A stretch of DNA of 64,000 nucleotides from Limnomonas spitsbergensis. Lineage: Eukaryota; Chlorophyta; Chlorophyceae; Chlamydomonadales. Position numbers and translations under genes: made by a program. Positions within the stretch are counted from its first letter, which is position 1. Each line of letters opens with the position of its first letter. A model generated the notes under the pieces. The model had not been told where the DNA came from, ran no database searches, and worked only from the letters and a program-made list of their open reading frames with translations. The DNA lies in the NCBI GenBank assembly GCA_037349105.1, contig JAYJMM010000103.1, positions 2,170,001 to 2,234,000 on the forward strand, read 5' to 3'. Below are positions 54,706-64,000 of this stretch, in pieces.

Positions 54706-57700
54706 ATGGGTGTTCAAGGCCTGACCACCCTGCTTGAAAAGAACAGCCGTGCTCAAGTCGTCTGCCGCCGTGCCCCTGAGGCTGGCCAGCCCTCCTCTGC
54801 AGCCGCCTCGACACCCTCGCAGAACGCCTCAGATCAAGTACTGCTGGTAGACGCCTCAGCAGTCGAGTACGTCCTGGAGGAGCGATTGGGATTGAGCAAC
54901 ACCGATTGGAAGTCGAACTCCGGCAGTGCGCTTATCTACCGCGAGGCCTGCCGTTTCTATGCAGGCATGTGGGGCAGGACGGGCATGAGGGTGGGGTGAC
55001 ACTGGAACCAAGCCTCCAGACATTGCTTGCCAGGTGCACTGGGCCACAGTATGGCTGCCAGCGTCCCCACTCTCCTCCTATCATGATGTCTAAAGCACAT
55101 TAGAGGGGAGAGAGTAACAAGGGAGGCTCTTAGAAGGGTGTGTTGGAGAGCTCAGCAGTGAGACCACAAGGGTACGCAGGGCTTGCATGCGTTGCTGCAG
55201 GGTGTGACACAGCTCAACATGGTGCACCAAGGATGCTGACTGCTTCAACTGGGCATGTGGACGTGGCGCATGGGGATGCTGTGCATGGCAACGTCGCATG
55301 GAACGGGGCAACCAAGGCACTGTCTATCTCATCGCCATTCAGCTGCAGCCCGTACAAATACGGCTGCAGGGCAGGCATCTAAATAAGGACCTGACTTGGA
55401 TCACAAACGCGAAAGCTGGTCACCCCCGTATTGAACTGCGCAGGAATCCAGCAGAGCGGCATGCGCTGCGTGCTCATCAGGGATGGCGCCTGCAGCCCTG
55501 GCCACGAGAAGGTGTATGTGAAGCGTCACAGGGAAAATATCGAAGTTCCCTCGAAGCTGAAGGTGCCGACCTACGCCATGGTCTTTTCGCAGGTGAGAAC
55601 ACGTCAACCTCTGCTGCTCCATGTAGGCCCATGCAGATTCAGGCCCATGCATGCTGCCCCATGCAGACTCAGGACCATGCATGCGGCCCCATTCAGAGTC
55701 AGGACCATAAATGCAGCCCATTGGCTTTCTACACGCTCCTGCACATGCATTGCACGGCCAGCGCATGCCTCCTCCTCCTCCCTGTGTACATCCCTACAGC
55801 CCACATCGCAATTTACGTACGCAGGCATTCCACAGTCGCAATTTGCAGGCCATAGGCATACCATATGTTTGCATACCACAGTGGCAACTTGCATGCCACA
55901 GTCACAATTTGCATACATAACACGTACTTGCATACCACAGTGGCAACTTGCATGCCACAGTCACAATTTGCATACATAACACGTACTTGCATACCACAGT
56001 GGCAACTTGCATACCACAGTCGCAATTTGCATACATAACACGTACTTGCATACCACAGTGGCAACTTGCATGCCACAGTCACAATTTGCATACATAACAC
56101 GTACTTGCATACCACAGTGGCAACTTGCATGCCACAGTCACAATTTGCATACATAACACGTACTTGCATACCACAGTGGCAACTTGCATACCACAGTCAC
56201 AATTTGCATACATAACACGTACTTGCATACCACAGTGGCAACTTGCATACCACAGTCGCAATTTGCGTACATAACACGTACTTGCACACCACAGTGGCAA
56301 CTTGCATACCACAGTCTCAATTTGCATACATAACACGTACTTGCATACCACAGTGGCAACTTGCATACCACAGTCACAATTTGCATACATAACACGTACT
56401 TGCATACCACAGTGGCAACTTGCATACCACAGTCACAATTTGCGTACATAACACGTACTTGCATACCACAGTGGCAACTTGCATACCACAGTCGCAATTT
56501 GCATACATAACACGTACTTGCATACCACAGTGGCAACTTGCATACCACAGTCGCAATTTGCATACATAACACGTACTTGCATACCACAGTGGCAACTTGC
56601 ATGCCACAGTCACAATTTGCATACATAACACGTACTTGCATACCACAGTGGCAACTTGCATACCACAGTCGCAATTTGCATACATAACACGTACTTGCAT
56701 ACCACAGTGGCAACTTGCATGCCACAGTCACAATTTGCATACATAACACGTACTTGCATACCACAGTGGCAACTTGCATGCCACAGTCACAATTTGCATA
56801 CATAACACGTACTTGCATACCACAGTGGCAACTTGCATACCACAGTCACAATTTGCATACATAACACGTACTTGCATACCACAGTGGCAACTTGCATACC
56901 ACAGTCACAATTTGCATACATAACACGTACTTGCATACCACAGTGGCAACTTGCATACCACAGTCACAATTTGCGTACATAACACGTACTTGCACACCAC
57001 AGTGGCAACTTGCATACCACAGTCGCAATTTGCATACATAACACGTACTTGCATACCACAGTGGCAACTTGCATACCACAGTCACAATTTGCATACATAA
57101 CACGTACTTGCATACCACAGTGGCAACTTGCATACCACAGTCACAATTTGCGTACATAACACGTACTTGCATACCACAGTGGCAACTTGCATACCACAGT
57201 CGCAATTTGCATACATAACACGTACTTGCATACCACAGTGGCAACTTGCATACCACAGTCTCAATTTGCATACATAACACGTACTTGCATACCACAGTGG
57301 CAACTTGCATACCACAGTCACAATTTGCATACATAACACGTACTTGCATACCACAGTGGCAACTTGCATACCACAGTCGCAATTTGCATACATAACACGT
57401 ACTTGCATACCACAGTGGCAACTTGCATGCCACAGTCACAATTTGCATACATAACACGTACTTGCATACCACAGTGGCAACTTGCATGCCACAGTCACAA
57501 TTTGCATACATAACACGTACTTGCATACCACAGTGGCAACTTGCATACCACAGTCACAATTTGCATACATAACACGTACTTGCATACCACAGTGGCAACT
57601 TGCATACCACAGTCGCAATTTGCATACATAACACGTACTTGCATACCACAGTCACAATTTGCATACATAACACGTACTTGCATACCACAGTGGCAACTTG

Positions 57701-60700
57701 CATACCACAGTCGCAATTTGCGTACATAACACGTACTTGCATACCACAGTGGCAACTTGCATACCACAGTCGCAATTTGCATACATAACACGTACTTGCA
57801 TACCACAGTCACAATTTGCATACATTACACGTACTTGCATACCACAGTGGCAACTTGCATACCACAGTCGCAATTTGCATACATCACAGGTACTTGCATA
57901 CCACAGTGGCAACTTGCATACCACAGTCGCAATTTGCATACATCACAGGTACTTGCATACCACAGTCGCAATTTGCATACATCACAGGTACTTGCATACC
58001 ACAGTGGCAACTTGCATACCACAGTTGCAATTTGCGTACCGCAGTCGCAATCATGCCACGAATTCGCCCACGACAGTGGCAATGTGCTTGCCTCAGTCAC
58101 AATCATGCCACGAATTTGCCCACGACAGTGGCCATGTGCATGCCGCAGGCCTACCATGACCTTGGGCTTCAAGTGGAGACGTCCGTGCTGTGTGCAGACA
58201 AGCTCCTGCTGGCATGGTACCAGCAAAACCGTTCCAGGATTTTCGCAGTGATCACCGACGACTCTGATTTCTACGTCTATGGCGTCGAGAAGGCGAGTGG
58301 GACCAGGGACGTCGTGTTTGGATTACTTCAGCGACAATTCAGCTACATACGGTGGCACTCCTCCAGGGGGGGGACCTGGGGGCAGCGGCCTCTGATGCTG
58401 GGGCTACAGATGCTAGGCGGGTGAAGAAGATGACCCACCGGCAGTGGCCCAACGGCTCCATTGTCACTCCCTGATGCCCTCGCCCTTCTTCGACTGAAGT
58501 CTTGAGCCACTCACCCTGAACCCCAAACGCTGAAAGCTGAACCCTGTAATCTGAATGCTGAACCCTGAATGCTGAACCCTGAACCCTGAACCCTGTGTCA
58601 CGCGGCAGCCCGTCATTGTGATATACCCACTATCCCTGAACCCTAAACCCTGGCCCTTATCCTCATCCCGGCCGTCGCAGATCATCCACGTTCGCGACAT
58701 TGTGATTGATCACGGGAGTGTCACCTTCCATGTGTGGAGCACCAGTGATGTATGGAGGAGCTGGCAGATGGCAGCTGCGCGGCGTGGCACGAGTGGGGCG
58801 CTACAGATCTCTCTAATGCAGCGCGCCCAGGTACCAGGTTTAGGGTTCAGGGTGCAAGCGGGGGGTTCCTTTCTCAGTCACGGGTTTTATGGGTTATGGA
58901 TCATGGACTCTCTCCTCCCTCATGCAGCGCGCTCAGGTACCGGGTTTAGGGTTCAGGGTGCAAGCGGGGGGTCCCTGTCCCAGTCCCGGGTTTTGCAGGT
59001 TATGGGTCATGGACCCTCCTCTCTCATGCAGCGTCCAGGTACCGGGTTAAGGGTTCAGGGTGCATGCGGGGGGATCCTGTCCCAGTACCGGGTTTTGCAC
59101 GTTATGGGTCATGGACCTTCTCCTCCCTCATGCAGCGCGCTCAGGTACCGGGTTTAGGGTTCAGGGTGCAAGCGGGGGGATCCTGTCCCAGACCAGGTTT
59201 TTGTGGGTTATGGGTCATGGACCCTCTCTGAGCCCTTATGCAGGGCTCAGGTATTGGGTTTAGGGTTCAGGGTGCACGCGGGGGTCTTGTCCCAGTCCCA
59301 GGTTGTGTGGGTTATGGGTCATGGACCCTCCTCCCTCATGCAGCGCGCCCAGGTACGAATGGTGTCATGTCCCAGCCCAGGCTCAATGGGTTACAGGTCA
59401 TTTGTTTCGTCAAGCAGCCTGCCCAGGAAAGAATGGGGGAGTATCAGAGTATGTTTCAGCCAGGGTTGAAGTTGACCCACCAAAGCTTGTAAGCTTGAAG
59501 GTCAACTTCATGGGTCTTCCGCCCTCATGCAGCTGGCAAAGTGCTGACAAGGGAGATGTAGTCTTCAGTCCAGGGTCAGAGGCTACGTAAACCATCCACT
59601 AGAGACCAGACTTACGGCCCTAAAAGTAGGGCTCTCCTCCCTCGAGTAGCGTCCCCAGATACGGACCGGGCATTTTGTCTCTTTTATATTGGCCGCCGCT
59701 AGCTCTGCCGGCACTTACCAGCAGCCCAAGCACGCCACTGATGCAGCCGCTTGCTCCCCTTGCATGATCCTACCGATGGCGGCATTCTTTTAGGTTGCAC
59801 GCCAGGGTCCGCCCCTGATGCGCTGCCCCCGACACACCCGCACCCTTGCGCGCACCCCCTGTAACCCAATAACCCTATGCATTGGGTGCTGGAGTGCGCC
59901 GCTGATCCAAACCCGTGCTGCCCCAATTCAGCCCCATGCAAGCCCCATGTAAGCTCCACACAAGCCCCATGCAAGCCAAGACACGCGGCTTATGCCCCTC
60001 CCCTTCCTCCCATGCTCCCCCTCCATGCTCGAGCAGGTTGCGGCTATTCTGGGTAACGACGTCAGCAAGGACTTGCGCGCACGCTTGGCTGCACGCGCCG
60101 TGAACAGCAGCAAGCGCTTCACTCTGCGACCCAACGTGGCTGCCCAGGAGATCTTGCTGAGGGGAGGGGAGCCGCTCACGCTGGCCTTCTTCCACAGCGA
60201 GCCGCTGGCCTTGAAGGGGTTCGATCAGGAAGACCTGAATGCGTTCAATGCGGTAGGGTTGATGAGGGGGAGTGTGCTAGGGGGGATGTGGGGAGGGAGG
60301 CTGCCAGGCTGCCAGGACAAGGGGGATGTGCAGGGGTCGAGGGCGGGGGGGGGGACAAGGTTGAGAGGGATTTAAGGGCAGGGGAGATGCGCAGGCGTTC
60401 GGACAGGGGGGAAAGCATGTTGCTAGTGGCAGGTTAGAGGAATCAAGGGCGGGATGCTAGGGGAGGGGGGCAGAGGGGATGAGCAGGCGTAAGGGCAGGG
60501 GGGAGGGGTCTGTGGGGAGAGGGTTTATCGCCCCATTATTATCGCCTCTTATCACCACTTGCCCCCCTCGCCTCGCTCCCCAGGTGGTGCGTGGCTACAT
60601 GGAGGATGACAAGATGGCGAGGTCACCGGGAGGCGTGGACGCCCTGCGCCTGAACAGCGACAGCAGCTTGCCCTGGCTGAAACCGGAAATGAAGCAGGTG

Positions 60701-63700
60701 AGGGGCTGCAGCTTGGCATGGGAGGGATGGCTGGGTATGGCTGGGTGGCTGGATGTGGGTGGTATAGCTGGATGTGGGTGTTATAGCTGGGTGTGGGTGT
60801 TATAGCTGGGTGTGGGTGGCTGCCTAACTGAGTATGGCTGGGTGGCTGGGTGTGGGTGTTATAGCTGGGTGTGGGTGGTATGGGTGTGGGTATGGCTGGG
60901 GGTGCGTTCTCTATAGCCTCAGGCAGCCATCAGTCCTTCCTCTTTTGGCTACAAGGCCACCTCAGGCAGGTGGCCCCGCGGCCCCTAAGGCCCCGTCAGG
61001 ACCAAACCTGCACCGGCCTAGTGGTGGCCAGAGTAGCATGGATGGCCACAAACAGGGCCTCAGGCCAGAGGTGGGAGTGTAGCTGACACGTGGCTGACAC
61101 ACGAAAAAAAAAGGAAAAAAAAGGGAGCCGACTAGTCGAGCCCTGCGCCAGTACCAGTCTATCAATTGAATGTACTTTATTAATTAAGTTCAATGTTGAC
61201 ATGTCTGTCTGTGTGTCCAGAGGCTGGTGGCTGGCTCCTGCGCCGTCCCGAGCCTGCTGATTGCGCTGTGTTGCCGTGGCTTGGCATGTTTAGCGGTTCC
61301 GGAGCCCTGGTGGACTCCGATGCTGGACGTGCGGCGCGCGGCGGCGTGCAGGCTCCTGGCAGGTGAGCGGTTTAGGGTACAGGTTTTAGGGTATCAGGTT
61401 TAGGGCGGCGTGCAGGCTCCTGGCAGGTGAGCAGTATAGGGTACAGGGTATCGGGTTAAGGGCGGCGTGCAGGCTCCTGGCAGGTGAGCGGTCCAGGGTA
61501 CAGGTTTTAGGGTATCGGGTTAAGGGCAGCGTGCAGGCTCCTGGCAGGTGAGCGGTTTAGGGTACAGGGTTTAGGGTATCTGGTTTAGGGCGGCGTGCAG
61601 GCTCCTGGCAGGTGTGCGGTTTAGGGTACAGGGTATCGGGTTAAGGGCGGCCTGCAGGCTCCTGGCAGGTGAGCGGTTTAGGGTACAGGGTTAAGGGTAT
61701 CGGGTTAAGGGCGGCGTGCAGGCTCCTGGCAGGTAAGCGGTTTAGGGTTTAGGGTTAAGGGTATCGGGTTTAGGGCGGCGTGCAGGCTCCTGGCAGGTGA
61801 GCGGTTTAGGGTATCGGGTTTAGGGTATCGGGTTTAGGGCGGCGTGCAGGCTCCTGGCCGGTAAGCGGTTTAGGGTATCGGGTTTAGGGTATCGGGTTTA
61901 GGGCGGCCTGCAGGCTGTTAATGCGCGCGGCCAAGGCCAGGGAGGCGGATGTGCGCAGGCTCCCGGCAGATGAACAGTAAAGAGGCGGCGTTTCCTGTTA
62001 GTTGTGACTCATCCCCCCTGCTCATACCTGTCGCGCACATCCCCCCGCCACTTCATGGGTCAAGAGGCGGCGTTTCCTGTTAGGTGTGACTCATTCCTGT
62101 CTTGCACTTTCACCTGCCACTTCACGGGTCAAGAGGTGGCGCTGTCTGTAGGGTCTGCTTCATACCTGCCTCACACTTTTCCCGCCGCTTCTCCTCTCAG
62201 GTGCGCCGGGGCCCTCCTTTGGCTACGATCCAAACAGCAAAAAGCTCGTGCAGCTGTCGACGGGCGATCCTGCTGCACGAGGAGGTGGGCAGCACTGGTT
62301 CCGCTCGACCTGGCATCTGCCAGACGTCGAGGTGGTGTCCGCGCCGGCGTCGGTGGAGCTGCCTTTGCTGCGTGGGAGCTTCAAGGAGACTGCGGAGGCA
62401 GTGCGTGCGGCGCACCCGGAGCTCCCCGAGTCGCTGGTTCTCTACTACTCTGCGATGATGCGCGCCGTGGCACCCGGGGTCACCGCGGAGCAGCTGGTGG
62501 CCGAGTCGCGCGAGCAGCTGCTGCCGGGTGTGCCGATGCTCAGCGCGGCCGCGTGGGTGGAGGCGCTGGGCGCCGGCGACGGCGATGACGACACGGCGGC
62601 TGACAGCGATCCTGCAGCGGCGGCAGTCGCTGCAGCGGCAGCCTCTGCGCAAGTGATTGACGTTGGGAGCTCCCTGACCGACGCAGACTGGGCGGACATC
62701 GATGACAAGGATGTAAGTTTCAGCTACGGCGCCTCGTGACCCTGCATCAGTGACAGGCCCCCGGGATGCACCGTACCTTTGGTTGATGCGGTATATTGAG
62801 TGCTTTGAGTGATGACGAGGGTGTGGGCTTCAGCTGAGGCTCTGGTGGGTCCTGGACCATGGAAAGACCCCCCGGGGTGTACCTTCTCTGCAAAGAGGTT
62901 TTGTGTGATCTTAGTACTGGTGAATGACAAAAAGGATGTGGGCTTCAGATGAGGCTCCTCAGGAACTGGAATCATTGAAAGACCCCTGGGATGTATGGTA
63001 TCTGTTGGATGTACGGAACCACTTAACCCTCTATCACCTAAACCACCAAACCCTCCTCCTTAGCCACCAAACCCTCCCAACCCTTCACCACCAAACCCTC
63101 CAATGTTCCAGGTTGTTGGCAAGGTGCGCTCCGGAACCGGGTACGCACTCATGGGCAAGCTGCAACCCTACGACCCTGCCAAGCTTGTGGACGCGGCTGC
63201 CCTGGAGCTGCCAGCTCAGCGGATATTCACGCTGCTTTACCTGTGCTCAGCGACGGTCGAAGGGGCGGCGGGCAGGTGGGTGTGTGGGGAGGGGACGGAG
63301 GTATGAGCAGTTGACACCCTTACGACCCAGTGGGTGGGTGAGAATCGAAAAAGGACAGGAACCTTTAATTGGGTGGGTGGGAGGGTGAATGCATCAGCAA
63401 TAGGCACCTTCACATGTGGGGGTGGGTGGATAGTTGGGAGGGTAAATGTATATGAGGAACAGGCACCTTCACGTGGGTGGGTGGGTGAGAATCTATGAAT
63501 GGCAGGCACCTTCACGTGGGTGGGTGGGTGCATCAGCAGCAGGCACTTTCATGTGGGTGAGTCGGTGGGTGGGTGAATGTATGAGCAGCAGGCAAACTTA
63601 CATCAGTGGCTAGGTGATTGGGTGGATCTTACTGTCTCATCGGAAGTGGGTGGGTGGGTGGGTGCTGGGGGTACTCGGGTGGGTGGCTGGATGCCTGGGA

Positions 63701-64000
63701 GGACCACACAGCGTCTCCTCAGAAGTGCTGGCGCCGTATTTTCTCAAGCTTGTTATCAACGCATTGCCATTGCATTTGAATTTTCAATCTGAAAGGATAT
63801 CTGAAGGGGTCGCATGGTTGGGAATCCACGAACGGGTCCCCCGTCTCCCCTCCCCCCCGCTGTGCGCCCCTCACTGGCTTTGGAGCGCCCTGGCTTAACC
63901 CTTACCCCTAAACCCTCACAGGCTTTGGAGTGCCCAGGCTAAACCCTTAACCTTAAACCCCAAACCCTCACAGGCTTTGGAGCGCCCTGGCCAAGACCTG
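54706..64000 (+). CDS. ASTE1-like: Asteroid (ASTE1)-like XPG/FEN-family nuclease, 3' end outside window
   Basis: Member of the asteroid branch of XPG/FEN-type structure-specific nucleases; human ASTE1 is a shieldin-linked DNA end nuclease. The start GCCACCATGG is an ideal initiation context. Exons: 54706-54964, 55444-55592, 58149-58292, 58681-58830, 60037-60252, 60584-60697, 61221-61362, 62201-62712, 63112-63275, 63974 to edge, all in phase, about 625 residues so far. The XPG-N part begins MGVQGLTTLLE, with LLVDASAVEYVL carrying the N-domain acidic residue. GMRCVLIRDG follows. The XPG-I core is FAVITDDSDFYVYG (Asp173-176), then ILGNDVS (240-242), as in ASTE1. Exon 8 has an acidic and Ala-rich linker. 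Introns 1 and 3 use GC donors (CAG/GCATGT, AAG/GCGAGT). No lesion is seen. Nuclease activity is inferred, since asteroid proteins vary in catalytic residues. Confidence 0.82.
55800..58045 (+). repeat. Minisatellite, 59-bp unit, about 37 copies (ASTE1-like intron 2)
   Basis: The unit reads TTGCATACCACAGTGGCAAC, TTGCATACCACAGTCGCAAT, TTGCATACATAACACGTAC. Two half-units end in CATACCACAG or CATGCCACAG. The true exon 3 acceptor is GCATGCCGCAG (58138-58148), so the array looks like a reiterated acceptor. The unit length shifts frame, giving repeated open frames on both strands that are not genes. The last units (57830-58000) read ACATCACAGGTAC. Confidence 0.93.
58806..59360 (+). repeat. Reiterated 9-nt microexon cassettes after exon 4 (ASTE1-like gene)
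   Basis: The exon 4 end ATGCAGCGCGCCCAG then GTACC (donor 58831) recurs about every 105 bp (donors near 58937, 59039, 59145, 59249, 59352). Repeats keep CTCATGCAG, a good acceptor, before CGCGCTCAG and GTACCGGG after it. Each of those could act as a 9-nt phase-0 microexon (Arg-Ala-Gln). The linkers begin GGTTTAGGGTTCAGGGTGCA. Confidence 0.88.
60698..60910. repeat. Short G/T-rich repeat after exon 6 donor
   Basis: GGTATAGCTGGATGTGGGTG / GTTATAGCTGGGTGTGGGTG units repeat about eight times from shortly after the donor (60698). Confidence 0.85.
60945..61130 (+). mobile_element. SINE-like repeat copy with A-rich tail
   Basis: The best preserved 3' end of the family: GTGTAGCTGACACGTGGCTG then ACACACGAAAAAAAAAGG. 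The body has GGACCAAACCTGCACCGGCC. It lies in intron 6 of the asteroid-like gene. Confidence 0.65.
61341..61925 (+). repeat. About ten-fold reiteration of exon 7 end plus donor (ASTE1-like gene)
   Basis: The true exon end GGCGTGCAGGCTCCTGGCAG and donor GTGAGCGG (61363) recur about every 60 bp to 61925. They are joined by TTTAGGGTACAGG / TTTAGGGTATCGGG linkers on the G-rich strand. Nearly every copy keeps a perfect GTGAG or GTAAG donor. It is the longest and cleanest donor array in the window. Confidence 0.93.
61985..62200 (+). repeat. Three-fold repeat leading to exon 8 acceptor
   Basis: AGGCGGCGTTTCCTGTTAG…CTCAT…CGCCACTTC is repeated at about 61985, 62062 and, diverged, 62132. The third runs into the true acceptor CTTCTCCTCTCAG (62200). 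Confidence 0.8.
63276..63700 (+). repeat. GTGGGTGGGTG-type repeats after exon 9 donor
   Basis: The donor context GGCAG then GTGGGTGTG is echoed by AGGCACCTTCACGTGGGTGG units and (GTGG)n runs to about 63670. Confidence 0.8.
63874..63990 (+). repeat. Three copies of exon 10 start plus acceptor (ASTE1-like gene)
   Basis: GGCTTTGGAGCGCCCTGG occurs at about 63877, as GGCTTTGGAGTGCCCAGG at about 63931, and truly at 63973. The last two are preceded by AAACCCTCACAG. The linkers are TAACCCTTACCCCTAAACC. Only the third continues as an open exon. Confidence 0.88.

Noticed and set aside
55800..58250. Repeated Cys/Tyr/Val peptides and zinc-finger-like spacing on either strand
   Set aside because: By-product of the 59-bp array in intron 2 of the asteroid-like gene; the frame shifts each unit.

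Overview
The window is nuclear DNA of a eukaryote, almost certainly a green alga (Chlorophyta). Its genes are split into many small exons with GT-AG and some GC-AG introns. The proteins are typical of a photosynthetic, ciliated cell: a plastid-type prephenate aminotransferase, an IFT-dynein intermediate chain and an EGF/exostosin glycosyltransferase of volvocine type. Introns are full of degenerate TTTAGGG/CCCTAAA tracts and minisatellites. I cannot fix the species from sequence alone.

Layout. 1-15.2 kb is gene-poor: remnants of two non-LTR retrotransposons (641-1860 minus, 3099-3868 plus), large minisatellites (19, about 50 and 37 bp units), a 460-bp foldback and SINE-like copies. 15.2-25.6 kb minus: an intact 8-exon aspartate/prephenate aminotransferase (469 aa, with a transit-peptide-like N-terminus). 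26.1-40.9 kb plus: an intact 14-exon WDR34/DYNC2I2-type dynein-2 intermediate chain (548 aa). These two genes diverge from a 451-bp shared upstream region holding a 45-nt interrupted palindrome. 42.3-47.5 kb minus: a broken EGF/exostosin (GT47) gene with nonsense codons, frameshifts and two 8-bp duplications that look like hAT-type excision footprints. 48.9-53.0 kb plus: a 7-exon longin/sigma-adaptin-like small subunit (about 150 aa, nearest in my judgement to the TSET small subunit TSPOON/LOLITA). 54.7 kb to the right edge, plus: an asteroid (ASTE1)/XPG-like nuclease gene, ten exons visible, running off the window.

Exon chains were built by hand from splice sites, phase continuity and family similarity. 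Phases close exactly across all introns of the intact genes.

The most unusual property is shared by all five genes. Exon edges together with their splice sites (exon end plus donor, or acceptor plus exon start) are copied, often in tandem, inside the adjoining intron. They are usually separated by telomere-like tracts and often expanded to minisatellites. The introns therefore carry up to about ten decoy donors or acceptors each. This looks like intron growth by repeated duplication of splice junctions. In most cases TTTAGGG-type sequence follows donors and CCCTAAA-type sequence precedes acceptors.
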